The notes: generated by a model not told the origin, from the letters alone. Shown: positions 1 to 34,450, numbered from the stretch's first letter. The stretch is 64,000 nucleotides of DNA from Apostichopus japonicus (GCF_037975245.1 NC_092568.1:17503001-17567000), one strand, 5' to 3'. A program made the numbers and translations.

Positions 1-74
1 CAATATTTCTTCCAAGCAATATAGTCTGTTTCTTCTTAAGAAATTCTTTTGCCTTTATGACATTATTCACCAGT

Positions 75-1660
75 CATTCAATCTTCTGTTTTCTCTTACA
101 AATTTGTTTTTTTATTTCTATTCATTTGTGTGTAGACTGGAAAAGTACATTCCAGTGCTTTGAATCAATTTGTCTGTTTTCTCTCACTTACAAACTGGTT
201 TGTATTTCTATCCATTTGTGTGTAGACTGGAGAAGTACATTCCTGTCCCTTTCCATCGTTTCTTATGTCTTCTCTTACTTACAAACTGGTTTGTATTTCT
301 ATCCATTTGTGTGTAGACTGGAGAAGTACATTCCTGTCCCTTTCCATCGTTTCTTATGTCTTCTCTTACTTACTAACTGGTTTGTATTTCTATCCATTTG
401 TGTGTAGACTGGATCATTACATTCCTGTGCTTTCAATATATTTGTCTGGTTGCTCTCACTTACAAACTAGTTTGTATTTCTATCCATTTGTGTGTAGACT
501 GGAGAAGTACATTCCTGTGCCTTTCCATCGTTTCTTATGTCTTCTCTTACTTACTAACTGGTTTGTATTTCTATCCATTTGTGTGTAGACTGGATCATTA
601 CATTCCTGTGCTTTCAATATATTTGTCTGGTTGCTCTCACTTACAAACTAGTTTGTATTTCTATCCATTTGTGTGTAGACTGGAGAAGTACATTCCTGTG
701 CCTTTCCATCGTTTCTTATGTCTTCTCTTACTTACTAACTGGTTTGTATTTCTATCCATTTGTGTGTAGACTGGATCATTACATTCCTGTGCTTTCAATA
801 TATTTGTCTGGTTGCTCTCACTTACAAACTAGTTTGTATTTCTATCCATTTGTGTGTAGACTGGAGAAGTACATTCCTGTCCCTTTCCATCGTTTCTTAT
901 GTCTTCTCTTACTTACTAACTGGTTTGTATTTCTATCCATTTGTGTGTAGACTGGATCATTACATTCCTGTGCTTTCAATATATTTGTCTGGTTGCTCTC
1001 ACTTACAAACTAGTTTGTATTTCTATCCATTTGTGTGTAGACTGGAGAAGTACATTCCTGTCCCTTTCCATCGTTTCTTATGTCTTCTCTTACTAACTGG
1101 TTTGTATTTCTATCCATTTGTGTGTAGACTGGATCATTACATTCCTGTGCTTTCAATATATTTGTCTGGTTGCTCTCACTTACAAACTAGTTTGTATTTC
1201 TATCCATTTGTGTGTAGACTGGAGAAGTACATTCCTGTCCCTTTCCATCGTTTCTTATGTCTTCTCTTACTTACTAACTGGTTTGTATTTCTATCCATTT
1301 GTGTGTAGACTGGATCATTACATTCCTGTGCTTTCAATATATTTGTCTGGTTGCTCTCACTTACAAACTAGTTTGTATTTCTATCCATTTGTGTGTAGAC
1401 TGGAGAAGTACATTCCTGTCCCTTTCCATCGTTTCTTATGTCTTCTCTTACTAACTGGTTTGTATTTCTATCCATTTGTGTGTAGACTGGATCATTACAT
1501 TCCTGTGCTTTCAATATATTTGTCTGGTTGCTCTCACTTACAAACTAGTTTGTATTTCTATCCATTTGTGTGTAGACTGGAGAAGTACATTCCTGTCCCT
1601 TTCCATCGTTTCTTATGTCTTCTCTCACTTACAAACTGGTTTGTATTTCTATCCATTTGT
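75..1660 (+). repeat. Minisatellite made of ~90-bp splice-acceptor-like units (181-bp dimers)
   Basis: About 17 copies of a ~90-bp unit run up to the first LRRC9 exon in the window. From about 400 on they form dimers of 181 bp, two of them 177 bp through loss of 4 bp. Subunit A carries TAGACTGGATCATTAC and subunit B TAGACTGGAGAAGTAC. Each unit has a pyrimidine-rich stretch followed by GTGTGTAG. The real exon boundary at 1666/1667 (GTGTTTAG, then AATGGATCAG) looks like the last, diverged unit. Overlapping ORFs through the array exist only because the repeat lacks stops; they are not genes. Confidence 0.95.
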
Positions 1661-1666
1661 GTTTAG

Positions 1667-22656
<20,990 letters not shown>

Positions 22657-24106
22657 TAGGTTCAACACCACAATGTGATGAGATTGTCAAGATACTTCAA
22701 GATTGCGGCAAATATCTTTCATCCCATCCTGGTTACTTAATGCAATGTCTAAACCCCTCCCCCTCCTCAACACCCCCCTTCCCCCACCACCCGTTTCTCT
22801 CCTATCACATCATCAGATACCTGTACTATAAGAAACACACTGCGGTTGTTTGAAGTTGGGATTGCTAAATGTACTGTTGAAAAATGAACATGCAGCCTAC
22901 CTTAAGTCAATAAGATCATTCAGGCCATATGCATAATGGGGTAAGGTCAGGTCCACAGGTTTGATAATAAAATGTATTTTCTGCAGTATTTGAGTAAGGT
23001 CACTCAACGATCTATTTGATTTCGCATTTGACCACCTGGAGAGATACAGTGTTTAGTAGCGAATAGACTGAGGCTCACTGCTCAATACTGGCAAATTGTA
23101 TAAGCAACAAAATTTGGTTTCCTTTGATAAATGATAAACCATATCATGATCTCAACTGCAGCACATGGGTAGACTCAATTTTCACTGAAGTTTATCACTA
23201 TGTCATCAAGATGTTTGTAAAATGGGGTTTATATCAATAGTCAGCCCACCAGAGAAATGTTACTTCACAATATTAAAACATCTTTCAATCTTTTAATGTT
23301 TACCTCATCTCAGGTCTTCCAAACCATCCATTTATTTTTTCAGCCTTTCTCCAGATATGCTTTTATGATTGCTTTATGTTACCAACATTTGATACCTTAT
23401 ACTATGTGACCAGTCATAATATCTTCAGTCTTTTCAATGTATTTCAAGACCGGGCACAGCATCAACCCGTGTTTAAATTTTGTTAAAAATTGCTATGAAC
23501 ACAAATTTGTCAGCAGTTCAGTTGTTATTGGCAACCAAAGTTAAATTTCAAATTCATGTTTATTTTTAGGATGTTAGGTTCCAGGAAAGGGTAGGAAACT
23601 ATCTTCACCACACTTGCAAGGTAGTTGTAAGTCATTGACACAACTATGTCTGTCTGACCAGGATTGACACTTTGGACAAAAATAATTTTTTTTTGTCTTT
23701 TCTTTTCTTCAAAGTGTTGTACATCATCCTGGGTTCATTAAGGTTTTGTTTGAGAAAGTGTAAATAAAAAAGATTAGACAATAAAAATTCATTTTTTATG
23801 ACTGTGTTTATATTGTACAGAGCCTTGTATGGTTAGCTTAAGGTAACTCATTTTATTTACATGAAAGAAGAAAAAGAAAGAAAAAAGAACTTTTTATAAA
23901 CTTGCTGTGAAAGATAAGATAAGGTTCTTTAATGGACGGTTATTTCATAAAACAATACTGCATTAAAAAGACTTCAACATGTATCATGTCCTTTGTTCCT
24001 TTTCTCTTTGGTATGGATTCATATGTAAAAATGACAAATATTCCTGTGGTGTTCACAACATTTTGGTGAGTCAAAATTTAAATTTGGTCTGGGTGAAACC
24101 GATCGA
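22657..24106. other. Tail-to-tail intergenic region with 3' UTRs of LRRC9 (+) and CLHC1 (-)
   Basis: No coding exon is seen. AATAAA signals on the + strand at 22966-22971 (followed by a T/G-rich stretch) and 23763-23768 can end LRRC9. The complement of AATAAA at 23852-23857 can end CLHC1, about 250 nt after its stop. If LRRC9 uses the distal signal, the two 3' UTRs nearly touch. A CT-rich segment lies at 22745-22800. Confidence 0.6.
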
Positions 24107-27100
24107 CTAACTAACCAGCTCTTCCTGTGCTTTTTGGATGGTGTTTAGTACAGTGACTGCTGCTAATAATTCTAAAGCCACTTCCTCAAGGCCACTCTCA
24201 TGACAACTCTTGATGATGCTCTGCCAGACGTTGTTTTTCGTCTTTTTATCCTTAAACACTGCATCCTTCAGACCAAATGCCAGCAAACCTTTGGGAGAGA
24301 AAATGGATTAAACATTATTACAGTTGCGTACATGCATTGCAGGTTAACTAATTGTACTAGTTGGATTGTATGTTATACAGCTTGGTTTGTACTTGTCTGT
24401 AGGGTCTAGGTTTCTATAGAATTGTTTGGATGGGATGGACGTCGCCTGTTACACTGATTTAGTCACTAAAGTTAGGCAGTTATATATATTCAAATATATA
24501 TATATATATATATACACGTATATATATATATATATATATACACGTATATATATATATATACACATATATATATACACATATATATATATATATACATGTA
24601 TGTGTATTAAGCAATACAAGGAAAGGGATAATCACAGGCCTGGCACAGATCTCTCCACTGCATGTTACAAATAAGGTAAAAAATTCTAAACGATTTCTTT
24701 GCAAAGGTCGAAACAAGTTGATTATCATCCTGCGTTTCAGTTGTAGTACCTTCAAAGTTTTTCCGAATCGGCAAGTATTGGAAGTGTACCCAAATATACC
24801 ACCCCGCCTCTCTCCCCCCACCCAACCCCAAACCCTTATTGTCAGCACTGACCTGTCTGAACCCTCTCCAGTAACTCTAGACCGATGTGGTGATGTTCAG
24901 ACCTAAGCAACTGATAAACAATGTCTGCAAACGAAACCAGAGCTCCACCAGGATCGTCGTATGACAGTTGAAGCAACAGTTCCGCCAGAGGGACTGAAGG
25001 ACACGCTACGAGGACGCCCAGATAGGTGGCTGGAGAGGGACAAATGATGTCGGACAGAAATGAGGAATGGCTTGATTCAAAGTGACACTGGTGTTATAAT
25101 TTAACAGGACATAACAGGACACAGTTAACAGGACATAACAGGACTTACACTGATGATACATGAGGGGGGCAAACATATCGAGATAGGTGGCTGGAGAGGG
25201 ATGAATGATGTCCGACAGAAGTGAGGAATGAGGAATTCATATTGACATGGAGTTTTTGATAGGACATGTATTATAGGATCAATTTAACAGGACATGAATT
25301 ATAGGATCAATTCGTTACAGAACATTGTAAAACTATTGTGCTTCACAAAAGATGTAATACTACACCTTTTACAGAAACTTAGTTTACTTAGAAAAATTAA
25401 TCTTTTACATGTAAACTTCAAGACTTAATCAATGCCAATTTTTTTTACAGCACATACTTAGAACATACTCAATGTGTGAATAGGGTGCTAGGCAAACTGT
25501 ATTTGTGTACTTGATTAGGCTATTTATGACATGGATGCTACTTCTGAGGTAAGAACAAATCTTTGAAAGTGAACGCATCACATACCAATCGTTTAAAAGC
25601 AGGGGTATGTTGTCACATGGACGTAAATAAAAAAGAAAATCCCACATTCAGTCATAAAACTCTGACACTTTATGTTAAGGTGAACTCATAACATATTCAG
25701 TACTATATTTTACTACAGGTATATTTAAATAAGCCGCTCACCTTGGCTAAACTTTGCAGTCTGTCCGTACTCCACCATTGCTTGGATCTTGCCTTGTTTA
25801 CACATACACACGGCTGCTTGTATGTGGGCTCCGACCTTCACATACACTGTCTGAGCTAACGGGAGGCACTGTAGGACCACATCTTGGGGCTTGTCAACGG
25901 TGTAGTTGTAGAGGAGATGGCCTAATGGCTCTGAGAGAGTTAGTCTGAATTACAAACAAAAAACAGGAGAATGAGATATTATCTACATTCAATGGTATTG
26001 AATAAACAAATGAAATTGATAGGCAAAGATTTAAGATTCCACCTGCTAAGTATGAGTACCCTTTTCATTAATCTACCTAGTATGTGTCGTAGTGTACGTT
26101 CATAATTCTCTGAAAAGAAAAGTCTCAAACCACTGGTACTTAACCTGGAGGGACAAAGAAAGATCTGATTTTGTCTTTCTGTTAAAGATGCAAAATAGCA
26201 CTTTGTTCACTTGGTATTGATTCTTCACCCTTTATTAACTTTTACTTATTTAACCTTCAACAAGAGACACTTTGTACCCATATATAACACTGGGAGTTAC
26301 AGTCAACTTTAACAAGACTGTTTGTACACTAACCACACCAAAATGTTTAGCATCACCTGACCATAAGCTGCTGAAAGTGCTCCTTGGAGGTTATCGGTAA
26401 TGTGGCTGCCTCAATCATGCTACACAGATAGGAACGCAGTTACCCATGGTCAAATTTGAATGCCCCTTTTACTGCTAATCCCATAGCACTTTCCCCCAAC
26501 ATGATGATTTAACTCCCCCTCCCCCCCCCCCTACCACTACCCTCTGCACCTGAATATGTCTGTGAACAATATGGAGGTACAGAATTGTGAGAATTAGTGA
26601 TACTTGGAAGTTTCTGATACTGTTAGCATGTTCTGTTTGCAAAGACAGATCGATAATCCTTAAAGAGAATAGTACTGAAACCATTGATACCTGTCTCTTG
26701 CTAACCAATGGGTCACAAGGTCCACTCTGTCCTCACTTAGGGCAGCCTTCACACATTCCAAGGATGTTTCGGCATCAGGGATGATGCCAACAGCAGGGAC
26801 TGATGCCACCAGTGCTTCGCAGTACATCAACAATGGTGACGGGTTGCCGGGTTTAACTTGTACAGCTATTTCCAGGATACAAATCAAAATGAAATATAAC
26901 AGATTACGTATTTGCGTTATATTTCTCCAAAAACGATACGTAACCAACTTCAAAGAGAATTATTACTAGAAGTGTGTAAACATACATAGCAAGCCGTTAT
27001 TGTGGAATAACTATTTTATATATAGTTCAACAAAATTCTATGTTATAAACATGGAATTATCATTAAAGGCAAGCTGATTGGTTGGAGGGGACCCATGTAT

Positions 27101-30100
27101 ATAATGCACAAAACAGACATATCATGTCTAAGTTTTCTTTAAATTTTTACCCTTTTTTTGTTCTAAAATAGGAAACTTCAGCTAGAAAACTCTACATGTT
27201 TTTGAAACAGATGAGTCCAGTCACATCTCTGTAGCATTAGTTTCTTTAGATTACCTTTAAATCTCGCTAATGTCTCAGGATTTCTCAAAATTCCCTTTGG
27301 ACTGTTTGCTGCATGCATGGCTGCCTCTGAGTAATGTTTATCCTCAAAGAGATCATTAAACTGTTCGATATATTCCAGTAAGAGTTCTGCCTCTCTTTCC
27401 TTTGTTGGGTCGTCATCCTCAAAATTGGAAGTTGTATCTTGACCTGTTGAAGAAACACAGAAGCAAAACATATATAAACCAGAATGCACAATTGGTTTAG
27501 TATGTAAAGCCGATTACTTGCCATCGTAGGCCTAACGAACAAATGTAGTTTTGTTATGTTTAACTCAGTTGATACTTTGTAACCAAGTACGGGACCACAA
27601 TTTGATAGAGGGGAGAGGGCTGGGGTGTGTTGCCCTAGGGTCCTTGAAGCCAACCCCCCAATGGCTTGTATTTTCCCAAACTTTTACCTTGGATTTGGAT
27701 AATTTATGCTGATACAGACAGAGATCTCGATACCTTTTGAAATTGAGATACAATGCAGTAAATCAGTGGAGGTCCATATATACTGGTATAAAGTGATTTA
27801 CACTGGTCAGTGTCAAGATTTTAAAATACATCTCACAGATGGTCTGTCATATAATACACAGACCTACTAATGACAACCATTGAAATACAGGAAATCAACA
27901 GAACTTACTCTTTAAGCTCATCTTAGAGGCAGATCTTGTCAGAGCGAGGGTGACAAACTCTGCCGGGGTCATGGTATCTTGATGGTCTCTGTAGTAAGCC
28001 CGTAGTGCATCTAATGCCACTTGTAACTTGAGATTCCTTTGGGAGGAAACATACCATATTAACATGTTACACACTAGCAAGGACAGTGTTAATACACAAA
28101 GAAAGGAAGGGTATTGAAACTGTCTTATAAGTCAAGATTAAAAAACTTCAAAAGATGTGTAACGTCAAAGACAAATGAATTTGGAATTGTGACACAATCA
28201 GATTACGACCAGATTACAATCCAGTAAACAGGCTCTTTCTGTCAGTTAGCTAGACAAATTTAACAACGTTAGACTCAACCATGAACATGGTTTCATTCAT
28301 TTTTAAAATTCAAGAAAGCTAGGTAGACATCCATACACTGCATTGACAATATCAGATTTTCTCTGTAATCTTTAGGCCAGTCACTTTCCAAAGAATTTGA
28401 AGACCAAAAATACGATCAAGAATATATGAACATGATGTGACGAATGTAAAAAAGTGTTTCTGATGTGTTTTTTTAGTGATTTTGTCTGCGTGCTGACTCA
28501 CTTAGAGTTCTGACTGGTGAAAAATAATTGGTAGCTAAAAATTAAAGGTACTTCTAACTTAAATTATCATGGGTATTAAGTGAGATAATAAAAATTGAGT
28601 TCCACCATTCAAGTTTGTTACTGAACCAACCATTAAGAAAAATTACATCTAGATAATCTATATTCTTAGCATATGTGATTCCATTTGAAAGTTAGAAGTG
28701 TTATATTTCTTATGCAAGCTTTGAACTATTAAATTTGCATACAGATCAAATTCTCAGTGATCCCAATGGGATACAATGAGGGCTACTTTAGATATCTCAC
28801 CTGGCCTTGAACTGCTGATTCTGGTCACTAACATGATCTTTAGCTTTGCTCTTACTGGCAAGGTGCTGTTTGAGCTCATCTTTCCTCCATCTTGGTTTGT
28901 ACTGTTTGGTTTTACTCGATTTCAGATTCTCTAACATCATTTCAAGGTTATTCAGTTCCTTGCGGAGTCTTTGTACATCTGTAGATTCCTCTAGTGTCAG
29001 TCCTGGGAAGTCAATCAATCACCTGATTAATTAGCCAATCAATCAATTAATTAGTTAATCACCCAATCCAAAATAATGATAGCGACATTTATCACCCCAA
29101 CATCACTGTTATCACAGATGACAAAAACAACAGCCACAAATTAAACCATCAAAGCCAAGTCTTATGCTCACAGTTCAGTGGCTACAGTAAATTTAGGACA
29201 TGAATAGTTTTATTTTTTTATCAGACTTTTTGAGGTTAATCAGCATACTGATCATTGTTTTTCACAGCAACCAAGTTTCCCATTGGCAAGTCTCTGTTAT
29301 AAATGTTAACACATATACAACATGGTGGGTGAGATAAATTATGACCCACTTGGGGGCATTTTAACTGGCAAATTTTTACTCATTGGGTAAAAATGAATTT
29401 TTAATTTGGGTATGTGTTACATACATTTTCATCTATGCTTTACATATTTTTTATTAAAGTTAAAAGTTTGATTAAAGATTTGGCAATTTCTGCAGATGTA
29501 TCTCCGTCAATAATGGTGCTGTTTTGCCATTTCGGTACAGTTCTTTACACAAGCAAGTAACAGATGAGCTGATATCTTTTGCAAAATAAAACCATCTTTT
29601 GAATTCCCTTTCGTGACAAACATATTGAGACTTGTAAGACTTATTTATGCTGCTGTGGTAAACATCATGACATCTCCCAAAGTGTATTATAATACATATC
29701 GTGCCGTATAATGGATTCCAAGTCTTTAGTCTAAGGCTAAAACATGAACCATCTTACCTGGAATATGCTTGGTTGGCATAGACAGTTTCTTCTTTGGTAG
29801 AGGATCTTCCTCTTGACAAAGTTGTGTCAAACTTGATCGCTTTTCCATGGAAGAACTAATTGCATTCAATTCTGATCTCAGCCTTTCATTGTCAGCTTTC
29901 ACTGTTGCGATTCTAAACAAGACAAAAAAAACGTTATCAACACCCATGTTGGACATAACCAATCTCCCATTGGAGTCCAATTGAACAATTATGGTGTGTA
30001 TCAACATCCATTACTTCAGAGCGTAACAATAACGTTCCACTGATCAACAAATAGTCTGGCCGCCATATTTATCAAATATATATGCAAAGGTGGTTCCGCA

Positions 30101-32460
30101 ATTATTGATACTAAGAAAAACAACTTTGATAGATGTTGGACAGGTGAATCATAATAACAGATGTCTTCTACATCGATTGGGAAGGAATGAAGCTTTTGAC
30201 CTACAGATGGTATAGAAAGATTGTAATAAACATCTTTGTACTTGAAACCTCTCAAAACCAAAACACAAATAGTATCAAACAAAATAATAACAAGAAAAGG
30301 AAAAGTGACTAATTGCTACATCTGAAATCAAACAAGATTTTGACAATTATTAGGCAGGGAAAGCTTTTAAGGAATTTTTATTTCTGGTTGTCCCACAGAC
30401 AACCAGGCCTTACCTCTTGGTTGTCTAAAAAAATGTAGCAAATGTATATGAGAGATGTGTAGCTTTGTTGAATAGAACACAAACTTTAATATCTTTTTAC
30501 AGGTTCAGAGGTATTTTGTAACAACACAATCTAAATTTGACTTAGACGACTATTGGTCCAGCCAAGGTTGATTTCGATTGTCTGAACAAAACTTGAGTCG
30601 CTCTGGGACGACCGGACGACCGTTAACAGTTTTTGCCCCGGTGCCTGGTGGGGTTGTATCTTACTTTTGATCCAATTCGTCCGCCCTCTTTTGATACAAT
30701 GTCAGCGTATTCTGTTCGGCGGCCATCGCTTTGACCTTGCCCGACAAGAAGAATGCTTCCTTCTGTCCTCTCTGAATAGTTTCAATACATGACTCATACT
30801 CTGCCTTGATAGCTGTCAGAAGAGGCTTATATGCAGACACATGCTCTATCACCTGAAAAGAGACACAAAGAGAAAAGTATGAAAAGTATGAGGAGGTTAT
30901 ATGGTTACTGTGATAATGAAAGGAGAAAATGATTTTCAGTGAACTATTAGAAGTCAGTTAATCACTTAAAAAACAGTTATCATGTAATTAAAATAAAATA
31001 AAACTGTTAGCAAACTGCTTATCCACTAGAGAGCCTGTGTAAGAGAATGTGTAAAAGTAACCTGTCTGTATTCTGTGTGTGTTTTTGTCCCTTCTGTTAC
31101 TGTTACAAATCATGTAATTAACACAGAATTAATCTTTCTTATATATGTTGTGGTAGAATGTTCAGCAGGCTCTATCATTTATGATTCCCATGAAGGAGTT
31201 TTCACCAATGTGTCAATCTTGAACATCATTCTTCACTTTTTACCATCAGAAAATGTTCATTTATCAACAATTACTGGAACCTGTGGTGTGCATGCACTCA
31301 GACTTTTCTTCTCTTCTATGATTTTATTTTCAGTTCAAAACATTAAAGGCATTGAAGACTCGCCCCAAAATGCGTGCGGCCATCTGAAAAAGTTAACTTT
31401 CCGTTGCTTGCAAGTGACGTTTTGTTTGTGTCGCTACAAAATGCAGACAGTACAGTAATGAAACATGATACCTTGTTATCTTTAGCTGGACCTGAGATGT
31501 CCATCGCTGTATTGTTTGTACACAGTGCTGTGGGTATTAACCGCAGCTGTATGTACTGACTATACACAAGTGTCTAATTACCGATGGTAGCAAGCTGTGT
31601 GTGTGTATTTTCTGCGATCGATGGTGGTGTCTAACAGTTCTGTTACACCTCATTCGAAACTAGGTCAGATGACCGGCATTAGACGTTTCTATTTGCGCGA
31701 GTCTTCACACCCTTTGAACTTGGATCAATGTCAACAAGAGAATAATCAGCACATACTAGAAAATTTTCAGTACTAAAAAGATATATAAGGCAGATTTCCA
31801 CATCATGAGAAAGCAAGGAAATTAATGGGCCTACTCTGTATTTAGTTACCAACTAACTTTCTACTGTACATGAACTTACTGAGGTATATACATACAAATT
31901 GAACATAAATTTGGTCTGCAAGTATGTTGCTATAAAACTCCCCGCTAGTTTACAAGCAACAGTACTCGACCCTTCTATTGAACTTAACATCTACAAGGCT
32001 AGACTATAAATTGGTCAATTGGTCACATTTTAGCACTGGTCACATGGCTGATCCATCTCTGGGTCAACCTCCTATAACCTCTTCCATTTCAATCAACTAT
32101 TCGTGCAGTCTACGTACAATTATGTAATTCCGTGATGGATTTTCATCACATTGGTTTACCGCTTCCATTTTTGTACCGATAATGTATATTAAATCAACAT
32201 GTGGGCTTCGATTTTTATACACATATTCTCAACTTTCTTATTTGTTTCCATGAGGAGTTACTGTACGAGCTGTCACACCTTACCTCACTGAAAGCATTTC
32301 TGTAAACTGTGTATTTTTCTCCCTCAGAATTATTTGAAGATTCCAATGCAATTAGTTCATTCTGTAAATTACTCTCCACTTGCTTAACGAAAAGCTTTTC
32401 TCCATCAGAAGAAATAGGTGGTAAAACCCTTTTCCCTGAGTCTGGTCTCTTGGGAAGCAT
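24107..32460 (-). CDS. CLHC1: Clathrin heavy chain linker domain-containing protein 1, complete
   Basis: Coding exons in transcript order: 32460-32284, 30852-30665, 29912-29758, 29002-28801, 28036-27909, 27443-27255, 26865-26691, 25944-25742, 25029-24853, 24288-24107 (stop TAG). Frame is kept at every junction. The sum is 1776 nt, or 591 residues, close to the ~586 of human CLHC1. The start [10 protein letters not shown] lies 5 nt after an acceptor (CTATTCTAG), so the 5' UTR is spliced. The N-terminal half is charged and helical ([31 protein letters not shown]), probably coiled coil. From about residue 245 on, all-helical repeats resemble the clathrin heavy-chain linker/propeller junction ([32 protein letters not shown]). 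The molecular role of CLHC1 is not established; the family lacks the clathrin legs. Confidence 0.92.
24480..24602. repeat. (TA)n / TATACACG microsatellite
   Basis: Alternating TA with embedded CACG, CACA and CATG units in the last CLHC1 intron. Apparent ORFs of Tyr/Ile/Thr across it are artefacts. Confidence 0.95.
25019..25235 (-). repeat. Duplicated CLHC1 splice acceptor and exon start, period 160 bp
   Basis: The segment 25021-25071, which holds the acceptor and first nine bases of the exon 25029-24853, recurs at 25181-25231 with a few changes. The decoy at 25181 keeps CTCTCCAG then CCACCTATC on the minus strand, but diverges after that. Between the copies, AACAGGACAT words repeat several times (25103-25145, again near 25290). 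Confidence 0.8.
30990..31036 (+). repeat. Dispersed repeat fragment, copy 2
   Basis: Second copy of the 16561-16609 sequence (AAACTGTTAGCAAACTG core), in a CLHC1 intron. Confidence 0.7.
31343..31717 (+). mobile_element. piggyBac-like MITE, copy 3
   Basis: Flanked by TTAA (31343-31346) and TTGA (31714-31717, a decayed TTAA), with the same terminal repeats as copy 1 (AGGCATTGAAGACTCGC and the complement of AGGGTGTGAAGACTCGC). The interior is highly similar to copy 1. At 375 bp it is the longest of the three and may be nearest the master. It lies in the first coding intron of CLHC1. The short ORFs inside it are not conserved between copies. Confidence 0.8.
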
Positions 32461-33194
32461 TTTACCTAGAATAGAAAACAAATAAAGGATAATTTGCATT
32501 TAATGGCAGAGTAGTATTTCAACTTTGGTATAGTTTCAAATATGAAAGAGGATGAAGAAAAGACCTGTAAAAATGGTTTGTTATTGCTCAAAGCAGCTTT
32601 TTGAGTCGAATATGAGAAATTGCTTACTGCTGCTTAATACCAAATCCCTTTTTAAATAGTTACTTATCTTGACTAGGCTAGTCAAGTTTCAATCCATAAT
32701 AGAAATATAACAAACAATGAGATATTTTGTTTGCAAACCAACAAGAGAAAATAAGGAAACGTTCAGAATCAAATCAACTTAATAAGCATTCACCATGGTT
32801 AACTTTCATTCCATGAATATTCTATTGGGTGCCTTCATTCTTACTTAGTTGAACTGACTGCAATTTTATCATTAAAAAAAGGTATGTCAAAATGGCCTTA
32901 TGGCTCTGGCTACTGTAGGTCTTCTTAAACTGTTTTACCTGAATATGATGGATGAGAAATTGCAAAGAATAAAACTGATACATGTACAGTAAGCATAAAC
33001 CCTTCTCACTTCTAGGCCAGTAAGCCGATATGGGTCAAAACTCCCTTGACTAATTTCTAAAATGTTGGTGTAAACGTATACCAACACACTTTAGGCCTGT
33101 GTTAGGCACCACATAAATGGCCTACTGTATCGTCGTCTAGGCTAATTTAGTACATGATATGAATGGATACTCAATTTCAAAGTTGGATACTTAC

Positions 33195-33260
33195 TGATTA
33201 CTTTCAACAGGGTGTAGGGTCGGATTCAAACATTACTTTGCAGTGGGAAGAAAACAACGT
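33195..33260 (-). other. Possible 5' non-coding exon of CLHC1
   Basis: The first coding exon of CLHC1 begins at a splice acceptor, so an upstream UTR exon must exist. On the minus strand a good donor, CA|GTAAGT, ends at 33195. The right-hand limit of the exon is a guess. Another site is possible. Confidence 0.35.
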
Positions 33261-33611
33261 AAACAGTAGTACCATCATCTCATTTTGCTTTTGAATCTCA
33301 GTTCTTAATCTTATCAATGACGATATCCTCAGTTCATTTAGTACATGTTGCCAAGTACACACAGTAAAAAAAAAATATTACGCAAATCGTAATGTGTTAC
33401 CAATCCCTAACCCATTAACTTTGATAGAAATTCAGCTAGATTCCGGTATTCTTTGCGAACAAATTATTTTTTCCTTCGTGGCAGTGATATACGGAAGCGC
33501 ATAAACGCCATTAAATTACGCAGAAGATCATGTTACGTTCGAACAGTCAGCTAACTTTTACCAGAGCCTAATTTGAGGAACTGGAAAAGAGCGAACCAGT
33601 GAAAGAGATAA

Positions 33612-33657
33612 CACAAAGTATGGAGGTAAAAACAGTTTTACCTCCATGCACAAAGTA
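33612..33657. repeat. 12-bp perfect palindrome flanked by 9-bp direct repeats
   Basis: ATGGAGGTAAAA (33620-33631), loop ACAG, and the exact complement TTTTACCTCCAT (33636-33647). CACAAAGTA stands on both sides (33612-33620 and 33649-33657). This could be the solo hairpin left by an excised or miniature mobile element, or a regulatory cruciform in the CLHC1/FAM89 promoter region. Confidence 0.9.
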
Positions 33658-34097
33658 ACCCTCAAGATTTCCCGCTATTTTCAATCTGAAAATGCTGAAA
33701 ATCTCCATCATTCCCAAAATATGTGTTTTTTTAAGAACTTGTTCTAGCTAAAATTCTTTGGTCTCTTCCAACTTGCTTATAATTCCCCAAATAATATTCT
33801 TTGTTCATTGTCTTTTCAAATGTAACAATATCGCTGCAGAATTTATTATGTGATCACAACCTGTTTCTCGTCTTAACGCAGCATATTATTATGTTTATTG
33901 TTGTAACACATGAGAGAAACTAACTGGTGTCAGCATATGGATCTACATATGAAAGATTTGACCACGTATCGTCATGATGAGTAGAAATGTGGATTTCATT
34001 TGCTCTTTTTATCCATTTCAGAATGTGTGATAATATCCTGTGTCAGGCTATATCAATTACTACTTCCAACTACAATACTTGCCACGAACCTCCATTC

Positions 34098-34132
34098 AAA
34101 ATAACCACCATGGTCTCCATCGTGGTTATTTT
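34098..34132. repeat. 16-bp hairpin with a 3-nt loop
   Basis: AAAATAACCACCATGG pairs with CCATCGTGGTTATTTT around a TCT loop, with a single C-C mismatch (34109/34121). It lies about 630 bp upstream of the FAM89 start. Confidence 0.9.
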
Positions 34133-34450
34133 TGTTTTTCTTTAGTAAAAGTTTTGCTCACTAATGAGGTCATGCACGATGTTAAACATGAATGATATAA
34201 GCGAGACGTTTTTCTATCTTCATAAATATGTATTAACCATAGATATTGATAAGGATTCTATGGCATTAACACACCATAAAGGAGATTTTGGAGGTACTTG
34301 TGTCGTTCGATACTTATAGTAAAGGATTGTTTATTTTGACGTTTTCCTGCGCAGGTTGCAAACTAGTGACATATTTTACTTTCTCCATGTCTCTCCTATC
34401 TCTCAACAGTTGCAATTACGTATTTCCAAGCTGACAAAAGTTCATTTCAC

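Noticed and set aside
75-1660. CRISPR array
   Set aside because: The spacing is regular, but the whole unit is repeated with no unique spacers, and the context is eukaryotic.
24426-24848. ORFs of Tyr/Ile/Thr repeats on both strands
   Set aside because: They are a translation of the (TA)n microsatellite.
31075-31458. 127-residue ORF overlapping the third MITE
   Set aside because: It is half intron and half transposon. The frame is broken in the other MITE copies.
33340-33362. X-box upstream of CLHC1
   Set aside because: Only the GGCAAC half fits. No spacing from 1 to 3 gives a matching left half.
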